64,000 nt of DNA from Pyrocephalus nanus (Eukaryota > Chordata > Aves > Passeriformes > Tyrannidae): the NCBI GenBank assembly GCA_038380795.1, contig CM076272.1, positions 4,646,001 to 4,710,000 on the forward strand. Reading direction: 5' to 3'. Within the stretch, counting starts at the first letter, position 1; each line of letters opens with the position of its first letter. Below the pieces are notes generated by a model. It worked only from the letters and a program-made list of their open reading frames with translations, was not told the DNA's origin and ran no database searches. Of this stretch, positions 47,001-62,000 are shown one piece after another. The translations under genes and the position numbers were made by a program.

Positions 47001-50000
47001 AACTGAAATCAGTACAGAAATAAAAAGTGGGATTAGATATCACAAATCATAGAATTATCTGTGTTGGAAGGGAGCTTAAAGTTCATCTCATTGCATCCCC
47101 TGCCACAGGCAGGGACAACTTTCATTAGACCAGGTTGCTCCAAGCCCTGTCCAACTTGGCCTTGGACAGACACTTCCAGGGATGGGGCAGCCACAGCTTC
47201 GTGATTCTGTGATTCCTCCAACAGAGAGTCCTACACAACATTCTGTTCCAGAGAATATTAACACAGACTCAATTTGGTAAAAGTGGGGCCAAGAGGTCTC
47301 CAAGTCTCTATTTCCCTGGCTTTGCAATCTGAACCCCTGACAACCCCATTTTCTCCTACCTCAAAGATAATGGACTGATTATTCTTTTTGAGGTAGAAGG
47401 CAAAGACATAAGTGTACATGAGTGTGGCACGACACTGGCAGAGGACGTCGACTGCTTTCTTCAGGAACTGCACCTCGATCCACGACATGTTGTGCTGCTG
47501 CATCTCCTCCATCTTCTGCTTCACCTGAGCGTAGAGCTTGTGCTCGAAGCGCAGGCTCTGCATGTGGTTCATGTAGCGGTTGCAGTAAAACAGGTACCTC
47601 TGCAGGGCTGCTCGGGATCGCTGTGTTAATTCCCATTAGGGAGAAAGAAAACAAATAGTTAAAACAAAGTAATGGCCGCAAGAGAAGTAAACCCTTCACC
47701 AGGCTCTTCCTGACCCACACACTGGGCTTCCTTTCCCAAGGAGTTTCCTTTCCTCTCACGTTGACCAGACGAATCCGTGCGGCCCCGCTGACCCCGACAC
47801 TGGAGGTGACAGCCCAGCCCCTCTCGCTGGCACAGGGGACTTCTTAGCACAGCTCTGACATCCTCACTCCTAGCCTTGGAAGTAATTACAGTCACGCTGC
47901 TAAAGCCTGACCACGTTTGTGTTTCAGCCTCTCGATTCGAGGTACAGCACTCAAACGCTTTCAGAGCCATGGCAAACAGTGAGAAGATGATTTTTTTTTT
48001 TTTTTTGCTAATGAAGAATTCTAATTAAACAATTACTGTGCTCGTGTTAAGAGGGCAACCTTAGGTTGATTATAGAGGGAAAGGCACTGTGTGCTAAATA
48101 GTGCAAGAGAACCAAGATGACTCAATACACTCTCATTAATCTTATTTTCTTCACACTGACAGACCAGCTGTAAAAGAGTAACACCATGGGCATGGTTCAA
48201 CTTGTGCATTGTGGATGTAGAGAGGCAGCACATACCAGCAAAGCCATCCCTATCCTAGCGCTGAAAGACTTTAACTGTCCCTTAGATTTGTGCCCAAATC
48301 CATGAATTTCTTCCGAGCAGCTGTGGAGGTTTACAGAAAGCACAACCACAGGGCTGGTGATCTCCCTCATCACCAAAGGTTATGGACTCACCTCCTGTGC
48401 ATCCCTTGCTGCCTTTGCATCATCCTCATTGTAGCGATTACAGTTGTACCTGTAACGGGGACACCGATTCCACAGATTTCAGTCCAAATCCATGCCGTTG
48501 GCACCACGACCTCCTCGCCCTCCAGCAAGGCACGCTCCCGAACTCACCAGGCAGATCCGTGGGGCTCCCAGGGGCCCAGACACACCCAGCAGAACTCCGC
48601 CTTGCAGTTCTGGTTCCGACAGACCATGTGGTTGCAGCCCCCGTCCTTCTCGATGGTGACGTGGCATTTCGGGCATTCCTGTCCACAGGACAGAGAGCAC
48701 CGTTAGCAGGGCAAGCACGGGACCCACAACAGCCTGGCAACTTGGAAGGGTTCCCATGGCAGCAAGAGAGAGCACATCAAGTGAAATACATGATTTAATT
48801 CTTCCCTTTGAACATCAAGATCCTCTTCCGAGTCAGGCCTTAAAATACTTCCAAAACTGGAGCAGCTAGATAGCAAAAATAAGGAATAACACATTTTATC
48901 TCTGCTGCTCTCACAGTGGTACACTGGATGGGTCACTCCATGACCTTCCCCAAAATCCCAGCAGCAGTGGTGGTCTGGAACAGCCCAGGGAAGCATCTGG
49001 CTTTCCTCACCACCAAGTGTCTGGTCCACGCCACGCTCAGACTGAGCTGGTATCACGCTGTTACCGATCCGAGACACCTGCAGCTGTAAAATGCCATCCA
49101 GAAAGGATCTGAAAACATGCAGCAAGAATCTAGTGTGCTTCAAAGAACCTGCTGTCAGCTAAAAAGACACTTCTCCTCCTGAGGTGTTTCCGCGTTTCCC
49201 ATCAGGTCCCTTTTTTCCCCTTCAAGTGACACCTCACTGAAGACTTTTCCACAAAAGCTCCCACGGGGTTTCCCTTTCGGGTGAGAGGCCTTTGACAAAT
49301 GTGAGGATCTCAAAGAGCAGCAGTGCACTGGGAAATATCTGGGGAATAGTCTGGGATTTTTTATAACACCAATTTCACAGTCTTGATGAGCTTAGAAATC
49401 AACAAGTCAAGAAAGCAGCAAGTGCAGAGGAAAAAACGCCAAAAATAAACCCATTTTAGGCCAGATCAGCTCATCCCACAACCACAGCAGCCTTCATGGA
49501 GTTTTTGCAGAAGCCAGTTTTAAACTACAAGGCAGTAACAAATATATCCAAACAGGTAATACACACACCTGTAAATTCAGCTGCAGCTTTTGGGTCAGAA
49601 GCTTGAAAAAAAACCCCCTCCCAAGCTTGGATCACATCTTTGCTGATCAGAGTTCCTACGCTGGCATTCAGAGAAACTCAGTAAAGGGAGAAACCAGCAC
49701 ACACAATCACTCAAGAACTGCTACTTTTGCACTGGACACAATCCAAGAGGTTCTTGTTCATCCACTCCGAGTTTCCCAACTATTGCTGCTTTTCCACAGA
49801 GTTTGCCTGTTTGTACTGCAGGAGAATTTACACACCAAACCAAAGGGTTCAAGCAGCAACCAAGCACACAAAGGGGGTTTTTCCAGGCCTGCCTCCTCCT
49901 GGTCACCTGTGTTCATCCTACAAACTGAGTAACTGTAGTACAGAGTAAGTGAAGAACAGTAGCTCTTGTGCTGGCCCTCTCAGGGGCACAACACTGAGCT

Positions 50001-53000
50001 GTCCCCTAGGACTCTCCACAGGATGGACACTCAGCCAGGGAAGCTTCTTCCCAATTAGTCACCGCAGTTCTATGAACTTCACAGTCAAAACAGTATCTCC
50101 TCTGATCAGAGCACCCAGAGCACACCTATTTTCCTTTTCCAGGCAGCCCTCCTCCCTCTGCCAATCCTGCACCAACAAGTCAAGACTCAGATTCAGGTTT
50201 ATTCCAACAACACCCTTCCCAGCTGAGAGGATCCCTGCTCCATATGCTCTTCAGCCAGGGTGCCTGTGGCTAAGAGGTACAGACAGTGGCACTGCCCTGG
50301 TCACACCACGATGGCCTCAGGACACGGAGCCATGATGGTTTTCAGAGCAGCTCTTCCAGACACGTCCCATCTGACGAGGTGCCGACGTCTAATCCAAACA
50401 GCTGCTGTGATCCCTCCTGCTCAGCAAAATCCCACAGCTGGAGCACAGGGAGGAACAGTTCCAGGGAGGACCTACCAAGCTAGAGGTGCCATGGGGCACG
50501 TCCACACCACGAGGGTGTGGGGCCACCTCACCCTCAGCGAGGCTCAATCAGGAGCACACAAGTTCTGCCCTCCTGGCTTTGAGGTAGGACCAAGTTTTCC
50601 CTTAGGGCTTCAAGCTCTGGGGTGCAAACTAGGACAAAAAGACCCTTTCAGTGCCTAAACAGGCTCCAGGAAAGCTGGAGAGGGACTTGGGATAAGGGCC
50701 TGGAAGGACAGGAGAAGGGGGCATGGCTTCCCACTGCCAGAGGCAGGGTTAGATGGGATAGTGGGAAGGAATTGTTGGCTGGGAGGGTGGTGAGGCCCTG
50801 GCCCAGGTTGCCCAGAGAAGCTGTGGCTGACCCATCCTTGGAGGTGTTCAAGGACAGATGGGATGGGACTTGGAGCAACCTGGGATAGTGGAAGGTGTCC
50901 CTGCCCATGGCAAGGAGTGGAATGAGATGAGCTTCAAGTTCCCTTCCAACCCAAACCACTCCATGATTCTGTGATCTAATTATAGCCCTTTTCTCACAGG
51001 GAATGCCATCCTTTCCAAGCCTTTATGCTCCTGTCAAGCAAAGCACAAGCAAGAGAGGTGACACAGTACAGACCCACAAAGCTGTGTAAAAGTGCAGAAG
51101 TTGAATATGATTAAAAATTAAAGCTGGGAAATGCACACACCAAAAAAATGCTGAACACCAGTAGAAAAAAAAAAAAATCATAGCTACTCAAGCCACCAAC
51201 ACAACAAGTGGGAGAGATTTATAGATTAAGGAGGATAGGGAAGGAAGATCTGCCTGAGAATTACAGCTACAGAACAACATAACAGCCAGCAAATCAAGTT
51301 ACTAAACCTGCAGAGTATTCTGCATGTTATCAGTCATACCAGGACGCAGAAGTGACCTCATTTACATTGTTCCACCCAAACAATTTCATGCTGTGCTTGG
51401 AAACAAAAGCCTGGGCAAACCTGGCAAAGGAGAACAATCCTGATTCTGTCGTAGAAAAACCACCATACACCTCAGCTGCTGTTTCATGAACAGGAGGCTA
51501 AACAGAAACATACTTCTTATTTCAGGGCAGGTGAAAGAGATTAGTCCTCTCCAGAACTCCCACTGACGGACATCAGCCTTCCAGTCAAGTTCACAGTGAC
51601 ACCATCACCTATAACCCGTCCTGAAGGAAAAGAATCCTCAAACACCACAGGGATTTCTTAATGCTTTTCAACAAAACCCCAAAATGCTGAGCTTAATTAA
51701 GGTTAGCACAAAGTAGTACACCCTGACAACACCTAGAGTCACGGAGCAAAGCTTTTTTAAGCAGATTTGAAACACCAGCTCATCCGAGAGGAAAAGATGG
51801 CACTTGGACACCTTTGGAAAGACGCCGTTCACACCCCGGCACGGTGAGAAACGAAGGAGCACAGTTCAGTGTTGGGGAGGATTGCGAGCGCTGCCAGAAC
51901 TTCCACGCCTCAGAACAAGTGTAGGATTTCCAGAAAATACAGAGGGAGCGTGTGTTCAGACATTAAAAAGTGACCTGAAAAGGGAGAGAACTGGGCTTGT
52001 GCCATTTTATCTCGCTCGGAGGAGAAAAGGGCCAACAGTTTCCTCGGAGGAAGAAAATGTGCCTGGTTTGTACATGGGCCATTCAAGCCCTGTCTAGCCC
52101 GGAAGGTGACGATGGGATGTGCCAGGAGCAGCAAGGCTGGGGCATTTTTAGTATCAGATGAACAACTTTCATTAACACCAATTTAATTCAACAGTAAAAC
52201 CCAGTGCCTTGGGTGAAGACCGGCACCCGTTAAGTCTTTGTTCTTCTTCCTTTGGTATTCCAAGAGGCAGGGAGATTAACATTGCTGACACTCAGGTTTG
52301 AAACCAGTTTCCCCTCCTCCTCCTTTTAGGCTACTTTCAGCCAGTCTCGATACACCTTCAGAGCCCAAAATAAATGCACAAATCCGAGTTTTCTCTAGTT
52401 TTCACTCCTTTGAAAGTCCATTCAACAGAAGTAATGGATCTCTGTGGTTTCTTTATTCCCAAATATCTGAAACCTGCCTAGTTTAACTCAAGAAAGGAAC
52501 TACTGAAGAACCAACTTTGTCCAACAAACTGAAAAAGAAAGAAACGTGCAAATCCTTGGATTATTCAACCCTGTTCTTCAAGAAGACTGAGAACTACAGG
52601 CTTGATAAAGAACTTGTATTGCCTTATCTCAACTTTAAATTAATTTAGTTAAGCTGAACTCATGTGAAAGTAGCTTCTTTTAAGAAAAAAGCCATCTACT
52701 CCAGCACACTGCTGCAAGGGCTGTATCTTTTGTAGAAGTAGAAGGAATTTAGGTCTCCTAAGTACAAGTAAATGAATGCAAAAGGATAAAAAAATTATAT
52801 CGGAAACCACAGAACTCGCTACTCAAATCTCCTCGTTTTTCATTCAGACCATTCTACATAATTCATCCAAAAATGCATCACATCATTCCAGTTTGGGAAC
52901 AGAACCCAATTCAGCTGGGTTTCACTTTTCTATTCTCTCACACAACAATTGCCTAATTTTCTTTTCCCATTCTGTCCCCCAGGACAAGCCGGAACAAATG

Positions 53001-56000
53001 TATCTCACATTCTCCCGTTGCAAAGGATTAGCCAGATTTCAAGCCCACATTCCAGAGGATTGGTATTTGTCTCTTACACCTTCATCTTGGTACAACAGGA
53101 AGTGTCCTTTCCTGACTGGAGCCCACATGGGACGGGGCTGCAGCTCAGCCTCACGCCTGGATGGCTTCAGAAAGCCCTTTCCAAAAGCAAGAAACAGCAA
53201 CGGAGCCCGTAGTCACAAGTGAATCACTTGGCGAGTTTTTCCCACTGAAAATGGGGATTTTTGCATCTGATGGTACCTGATTCCTTTCTACGTTCTTCAA
53301 AATGAAGAAATTCAACGCAGACTTTGGGCTCTGACTCTCAGTCCCTGAAGCCAACAGCTGTGCAGGCACAAGACCTGCCTCGACGAGCATGACTGCCCTG
53401 TTTTCCTGCTAGGAAAAGTACAGAGAGAGAGAAAGGACGGATGGATGCATGCTCCAACTGTGCAGTTCCCATCCCAGCCTATCACTCGTGCTACAGCAGG
53501 ACAGGCTTTTCCTTTGCTTCCAGGAGGAACTGTGCTCCTCTCAGACACACCCTTGGGTTTCTCCGTGGCTCTGGCCAAGGCCCAGCAGGAACTGAGGCAG
53601 GAGGAGGTGCTGGCTGGGGGGCTCTGGGCCCATCCAGTTCTCCAGGAGCTGTGAAGCCCCCATGGCACATGTCCCAGCAGCCAGAGGGTGAGATTCCCAC
53701 CTTCCCCACCCTGCTGCCCACAGAGGACAGAGATCAGCACGAGGGGTGGGTTACTCTTCCTGCCAACTTTCCCCTCAACCAAATCCAGCGTCAGTTCAGA
53801 GAGAGGAACTGTCACATTGCCCTTCAGTTAATTCAATGGATATGGATAGCCCAAGACACCAGGACAGTTGGCTTTTCCTCTCTGTTGCAGCCTGCACTCC
53901 AAAGTATTTCCATGTAGGAGTGTCTTGGAAGATATTAGAGGAAGTAGCTGAGACAGTGCTGTCCAAGGACAGCGGCTCTGCTGCTCACACCAGACTCCAG
54001 GAACTAACAGAAGCTGGGATGGTGCCAGATGCCACTCTCCTGATGGGTGTTGCCCTCCCAAAAAGTCTTATTATTCCCAAGGCAGGGTCAGGTACAAGAT
54101 GGGAAACCCCAAGAACCTCCCCCTGAGGGGCAGCAACAGATCCTGAGGGCTTTGACAGGCAAAATATGGCCGTGACTGTTCCAGAGTCCCAAATATTTGA
54201 TCCCCAAGGCTAGCAGTGATTACACTCAGCCTCTTCCGAGCTATTGGCTGCTCTTCCTCAGGTTTAATAGGAACAGGATCTGAAGACCAACAAACTCTGA
54301 TCAAATCTAGTTCAGTTCTCGAGCCACGATAGGACACGCTCAGACAAAGACAAATTCCCTTTGTTGACAATGTGCAGGCTCCAAGCAGGGACACACAGCC
54401 CTCAGCCCACAGGACACTGCCCAATTCCAGCCCGATTCAAACTGCAGGATGGGTGTTTCTCTTTCACCATAATGCAACATTCCAGTTCAATGAAAACCAG
54501 GCAGGCAGCCCCAGAAAGCAGCGAGGCTGCTACAAACAATGCCATTAACCAGTTACACAACAGAGCTAAGAAAACAAAGCAGCTATTTCCTCACTCTCTC
54601 CCCACCTTCCTCTACCCTCAGGCTCCAGCCAGGAGCCCCAGGCTTGATCCTCACCCCCCAGGGCATCTGCTGCTTTTGTTTCCTTGCCACCACGCCAACC
54701 CTGGCTTTTATTCATCCCAAAATTATCAAACCCTGAAGTTTCAGGCAAACTTGGGCTAACTAGGATGAAGACATTTACATAATAAAATCTCAACCAGCTG
54801 TTCTGCCAGTCTGGACCTGGAATGCTGCCCAGTGGAAATGAAGCACTCCGCAGGCCAACCCCCGGGATTCAGAGGCAGATGTAAGTGATCCCAGCAAACC
54901 CAGCACGGGTGGTGGGAACATGTTGCACACATGGAGCGAGGCACAGGCTTGCTTAGGGAAGCCACTGGTGCCAGACAGGAGCCCAAATACTTAAATCTCG
55001 AGCTTTGGTTCTCCAATTAACTCTTTCTTCCAAGAGCAAAGGCCGCTGAACCTGAAGGAACTCACCTGTTTGCTCTTCAAACAAGAGCACTTCAGTGTAC
55101 TGTACATTTTAAGGCTTGCTCTTAACATGGAACAGAAAAAAAATCCTAGTGCAGAGGAATTTGCTTGATATATCTATATAAAAATCTATATATAAAACAT
55201 GAGAACCCCCCTCACCTTTGTGTTGGCTGCAATCCAATTAGAAGTTTCACTGTCATCATCACACTTCTTGATCCATTTCTTTAACCACTGTCAGAAAAAT
55301 GGGGAAAGAACAGAGTTAAGTCTAAATAGAGGAACTGGAAATGTTCCCAAGGCACCTGCTTGCATTAAGGAAAGGTACACACAACCACATGGGAACGGGG
55401 GGGGGTAGGTGCTGGAAAATTGTGCAAACAGCAGCTAATTTAGGTGCAGACAGTTCCTGCAGCATCGTCCTGATGCAGCGAGCACGAACAACCCCACAAA
55501 CACTTCTGCAAACTCAGGGCTGTTCTCCAGTTGAATCAACACAAACTTCATGTTGGACTCTGAAATAATAAGGACATTTTGGTTTTCAGGTGACCTAATT
55601 GTGGCCTTCCAGGACCTGAAGGGAGCTGACAAGAAAGATGGAGAGAGACTATCCTGAAGGGCCTGGAGGGACAGGACAAGGGGGAATGGCTTCAAAGTGA
55701 CAGAGGGCAGGGTTAGGTGGGATACTGGGGAAGGAATTCTTCCCTGTGAGAATGGTGAGGTCCTGGCACAGGCTGCCCAGAGAAGCTGTGGCTGCCCCAT
55801 CCCTGGAAGCATCCAAGGCCAGGTTGGATGGGGCTTGGAACACCCTGGTGGAAGATGTCCCTGCCTATGACAGAGGGGTGGGATTGGATCACCTTTCAGG
55901 TCCTTTCCAACCCAAACCAATCCCTTAAGAGTGATGTGCCAAAACTGTTGTCAGACCCTCTGTGATGCTGAGCTTCACATTAACCAGGTTTTTCCTCAGG

Positions 56001-59000
56001 CTTGCAATGCTCACCTCATGCTCAAACCTTAGTGAACATGGCTTCATCAAAGTAACAGAAGCAAAATGCTGCCTGCACCTGCTAGATAATAACCTGACCA
56101 CATCCAGCCTGGAAAGACCAACTAAATCCTGCTGAACCTTTGCTGGGGTTCCCCCCTCCCCTCTCCCAAGGCAGGTTTTGTGTCCCTAGGAAGGCAAAGT
56201 GCTCTGTCCCCAAGGCATGGAACACCTCTGTCCCTGAGCTCTGCACAGGCCACAGCCTCCCAGGCCTGCTTACAGTTTCTGACAGCTCCACAAACAGTCC
56301 TACAGCTCAGAGCACTGCAGCAGGTCCAGGACCAAATTGTTTCCTTCGGTACAACAGATCACACGCCTGACAAAGCACCAAACACCGACAGAAACCCCTC
56401 ATACAGGAGTGCTCCTTGTCCAAAGAGCATCTCCCTCCCTCTGCAGAGGGTCACAGGTGCAGCAGCCTCCTCCTCCTCCACACAATTCCCACCTGGCTGA
56501 GGCACCTTTTCTTCACAAGGTCCAACTTTGAGGCTCCCACTACGGCAGGAAAGGCCCCCAGTATGATTTAACTGGTTATTTGCCCCCTGGGGTCTAAACA
56601 GCTGAGCTACTCTGCTTCCTGACGGGAACAAGAGTTGGACTCGAGGATCCTTGTGGGTCCCTTCCAACTCAGGATATTCTACAATATGCCAAGCTTGGCC
56701 TTCATTTCTAAGTCCTGCACACAGACTGATTTTAAACTTCCAAATCATGCATTTAGAAAAGAACTTCGATGTGCTCACCTTGCATTTAACAGGATCATGC
56801 CAGTTTTCACCGCAGTTAAAGCTGGGAGGGAAAGAAGGGGGAAAAGTAAGCAAACAGGATAGATAATCATACTTTTAACTAAACAGGGGAGTTGCTCTAA
56901 TGAGAGACCAAAGCCAGTCCTAAGGAAACATCTAAGCCAACACCGCCCTCCAGCATCCAATCCCTCAAAGGCCGTTTCAAAACAGCATAGGATGAAGGGG
57001 AATGACAGAAGGCAGAGTTAGATGGGATACTGGGGAGAAATCCTTCCCTGTGAGGGTGGTGAGGCCCTGGCACAGGTTGCCCAGAGAAGCTGTAGCTGCC
57101 CCATCCCTGGAAGTGTCCAAGGCCAGGCTGGATGGGGCTTGGAGCAATCTGGGATAGTGGAAGGTATCCCTGTCCATGGACTGGATCACCTTTCAGGTCC
57201 CTTCCAACCCAAAACAGTCTGGTATTCCATGAACACACACTACCACACTTTCAAGGCAGTATGAAAAGAGCAGCATCACAGTCTGTCACTGGCTGTTCTT
57301 ACCAGAACTGACGGCCACATTTGCAGCGCACGGGTTTGGCGTCAGGATACTGGACTTTGACGACGTGGTGGCAGTCGGGGGCAGGACACCACTTTAACAG
57401 TCGATTACACTGCAGAACAGAGCACAAACCCCACAGGATGGGACAGGGATGTGCACGAGGACACCTCCTGCCCTGCACCCCTTGGCTGTGGCTTCAATCA
57501 TTTAAAAAGACTGAACCCAAACCCGCAACAAACATCACTTCAAATAAAGGGGAACGGCTTCCAACTTGATCCCAGTATCCTCCATCCTGGGCTCTGCAGT
57601 GAATCTGAACACACACAACTGGGAAACTGGGACAGTGGAAAGCCTTCCAAAGCACCTTTCTCCACGTTTATTTTGCTTCCTCCAAGTTTTATTTTAGCTT
57701 TTGCTAAAAACAGTTTTGCAGCTTTACTTCAAACGGCAAATGTTTAAGGATGTTCTCTTACGTGATCCTGTCTCCTGGTTTTCAGTGTCAAGAATCTCAG
57801 GTAACATTCAAGAACTGTAAATATTAAGTGCTCCTCAGAAGCTGTATATTAAACAACAGCTCTTGCATTCTCTTCATCTCTAGGTCTTTTGTCATAAATG
57901 GTTTTTAATCTTTTCCTACAACTATCCCTGTAACCCAAAGGGCTACAAAACAATCTCTGTAGTCACACTTGATTAGAGATTATGCAAAAAAAACCTGCTC
58001 TGCAGTTATAAAATAGCCTCAAGTCTCTGGTTTGGTACATATGCAAGACAAAAGCAAACTAGAAATCATTAATTAAAAATTTCAAATAAAAACTCACCTC
58101 TACAAAACTATTGGTTATTAGATGCTGGTACTTTAATTTAACCTTGGAATCTGTGATCAGACGCCTGTGGGAAGGGAAAAAAACAGAAAAAATTGTAGTA
58201 GAATACTAATTTTTTCCATACATATCTAGTATGTTACGACAGAGAAATGGGTTTGCTTCATCCCTCTACATTTGCAGGCACTTCTTGTACTTTCCTGATC
58301 TCTGCTTACCTGTTAGATCACCTATTATCATGAAAACTACATGCATTGTATTTAATATACACATATATATATATAAACTTCAAAAACAGAAAGCTCATGC
58401 ATTTCAAAGGAACTGAACCTCTTGGTGTGAGGATTTTTATTTTAAAATACTTTCCCGAAGAGCCCAAGAAACAAAGCAAATAATTTAATCAGTCCATTTA
58501 CATAAAACATGCACATTTTGTGGTAAATCCCTTTAAAAAGCTCTGGAACAACTGCTAGGTGGTTCAAAACTTCGGGAAGCCTCATGTTATCTGGGTTTCA
58601 CTGGAATGCCACGACTTCAGGTGAACAATTTAGTGGTGTTTTAATCTATTTACCATAAAAACAAAGTTGATTTGAATTCAATGCCACTGAAGGTATAAAC
58701 AATGTCGACTTTAAGTCCAGACATGGACTTTAATTCCCAGTTGGAACTGGGAGAGGAACACTAGGCTGATGGGAACCCTTTAAAAGCACGGTGACCTGGG
58801 CACACCAGTGACAGTCTCTCGGGCACACCAACCCAGCTGGCATTTGCAGTCTGCCCAGTCTAAACACATTCAAAATTCTTTAGTTATGCATAGCTGAGCA
58901 CCTTTATAAATGTCTTTTAGATATGATTGAAGCGTCTTCCCAATATCTGAACACAAAGCTGGACTAACACACCCTTTGTGGTGTTCCTGGTTTAAGTCCT

Positions 59001-62000
59001 CCCGTGGAACACCAGCTTTCTACAGGCCATAAACATTGGAATTACGGGGTTATCCATTTCACGTGCAGCCCAGCCCAAGAGAACTCCTGCATGTTATCCT
59101 GCCAGTGCTCATTAGGGATGTTGCATAAATCCCAGCCCTGGGCAGCCTGGGGAGCTCCTCACCAAACCACATGCTGGTTATTACATAAAACACAGCACGT
59201 GGCAGCTCAATTCCCAGGGCTAAAATAAAACAAATCAGCTGACAAAGCATCTCTTCAGCCCCGTGTCCACGGCCAGCCTGCAGTTCTGGAGTCCAACTCG
59301 GTGAAGAATGAAAAAACCCAAATTTTAATTTAATACAAATTATAAATTTTACTTTTTTACCCCACACTTGGGCTTGCAGACATAGTAAATGTCACTTCAA
59401 AAATTCATTGTATTTTAAGTATATATCAGGAACTGGTATTTAAATGGCTTCATGGAGCACATGGAACACACAATCCACTGGTTGGTTGTTTATCAAATGC
59501 TTTGATTGCCCCACGTCAACAACCTCACCTGCTCCAGGTCCTGCAGTACCACTCAGGTCAAGACCTTCAAGAACTTTCCTTGGAATATGATTGTCTTTTG
59601 CCAAATCACAAAGGAAACTAGACAAATTAAAAGATGAAACCCCTGCCCAGTGCCCAGAAATCGTATTTTGGGGTACATTCCTCTGTGAGCAAAGGTTGAA
59701 AAGAAGAAACTTCACCAAAAAAGCCAGGTTGGAACAGCAAACTCTTGAGAAAACAGCCTTTAACTTTGATCTCTTCTTGGAAGCTTAGCTTGGAACTACA
59801 CAACCTCAAAACCTCATCCAAGGATGGGAACAATCCTTTATCAGGCCATAAATTAGAAGTGAGGCAGAATTCCCTATGACCTCCAAACAGGAACCCAGAA
59901 TCCATCCGTTCCCACTGAGTGGGCTGATTTCAGAGTCACACAGGGCAGAAATAAGGACAGCCTGCCTTGCTCATTAATGCAATTAACAACTTGGCATGAG
60001 GGTGAAAGCACTTCCCAGCAGCACGAGCAGAGGTGAGCAAGGGATAGCCATGGATCACCCCCAGCCAGGCTGGAGGTCCTGGAACAGACCCTCCCTTCAA
60101 CATTCCCACTCGAGTTCAACAAGGGAACATGACTGTAAGCTGGCCAAATACTCACAAATCCAGGAAAGGCACCTGAATTGCCAAGTTTGGAGTCATATGG
60201 AGACAATCCAACTTGGAGATGAAGGCAAGTCCCGAGAAGGGAGCAAAGGAACAACTTGGCCCATCTACATCGGTGTTCTGATGGATAAAGACTGATGTCC
60301 CTACACGTGGCACGTTAATCTGAGGCTTCTACAGCTTGGAAAGCTGGAGACTTTGTAAAAAGGAAAAGACCTAAAAAGAGAATAACTAAGGACACAGAAA
60401 TGGATACTGATTCCAGCTGGGATTCCTTACATCCTTATTCATGCTATTCCTAAGATGCCCAGTTGTCCATCCTGGCTTCTAAAGAAAGCATTAGACTTTG
60501 GCAAAAAACGCACCTTCCTCCCCCTGAAATCCTGGTAAGATCAGGGAAAGGTGGATTTTTACCTCTAGAAAATGTTTACAGTGTTACTCAGACAAAGGGA
60601 CCTTGGTTGCTTCAGCACTCAGGAGCCATTTCCCTATCCCAGGCCTCCCATCTCGGCCACCTCCAGGCAAGGGAGAATCCCATGGCACTGCTCTGCTCTC
60701 CTCCCATCCTTTCCTTGCTGCTGCCACCACGGCCTCTGGTGATTTCAGCTACTCTACTCCATAATCACTATTTGAACAGCTTGTTCCAACTGTTGCAATC
60801 AAGAAAACACTCAAAAAACTTCCTGCTGAGAGTGTTCGACACCCCAAGTTGAAGTTCAAACTCTGGTAAATAAAAATCTCAATCAAGTTACGCAAGATAT
60901 GCCAACTTCAGCTCAGTTTCCACACACTGAACTCTACAAACCATCCCTCAATAGGGCAGAAAAGCACTTCAGCTCCTTCCACTTGCATCCAGCCTACACT
61001 CCATGACTAACCGAGAGCCACTACTGCGGAGGGATTGGGAAAATCATTACTCTGAAAGCAACTGATAATAAACCCCAGCAAATTAATATCAATGAGTGAG
61101 TCAGGCTTCAGGAAGGAAAGAATAAGGTAACAGAATAAGCCCCCATTGAGATGCTTTTTAGCAAGAAGAATTAAAATGAACTTAATGAAGGTTCAGAAAT
61201 ACGAAGGATATTACTCATTCAATAACCTCCCCCAATATAAAAGAGAAGGAAGCTCATGGAATTCACTGCTCCACCACATGTGAGCAGTCATCTCCAGCTG
61301 GACAACTTAATAACTCCAGTGACACAGGCTCACACACCAGCTTCACCAAATCTGCTGTTTGAGGGTACCTTGCTTCCTATCAGGGGCATAAAACACACCC
61401 TGAACCAGCCTGTAGGACTCATGTCCTCTGACTCACACAGGAACTACAGCTACAGCACTTGGGGAACCAGTGGGTTGGCCTGGGAAGGAAGACCCAAATT
61501 CCTGCATGAATCAAAGGAAACAAAATGCACAAAGCAGCTGAACTGGGTTTGGAAATTCTGCTCTCATGACCAAACCGGTCAGGGAGTCTTTCCTCTCCCA
61601 GTGCTTGTCACATGGGTTTTTCAGAGCCACACAGGAAATCAAGAGACATTCCAGTATCAAAACACACCATCCAAGACAGACCTCTCTGCTGCCTAAAAGC
61701 CTGGGTGCAGTCTGTTATGAGCATTTGAATACATCTTAACAGCACATGAGTAACAAAATGCAAAGAGAGGAAAGCCAGCAGGGAGGAACTGAGCGTACTC
61801 ACATGACTGTATTGTCGTCCACTAAGATATCACAGCCATGGGCAGGGCATGAAATGGTCTGAAAAACACAAAAAGGGCATGGGAGGAACAGTGTTTATCC
61901 TATTTTTGCTTCACAGAGAATTCCAATGAACAGACTTCACCACAATCCATAGCAAAAAGTGTTTTAGCTCTCCCACCACATCCCAGGTGTGGCCCCGTGT

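Larger units (their letters stand above)
48679..55215 (-). other. ARIH1: ARIH1 intron 9 (6.5 kb)
   Basis: No exon or RNA gene was recognised. It contains one long CR1 copy (50640-50976) and a TA-rich stretch near 55.17 kb. The remainder shows no repeat I can name. Confidence 0.8.

Noticed and set aside
50648..50959. Open frames repeating motifs such as [13 protein letters not shown] at many sites
   Set aside because: These are the same CR1 3' region translated repeatedly in different copies, not a gene family.
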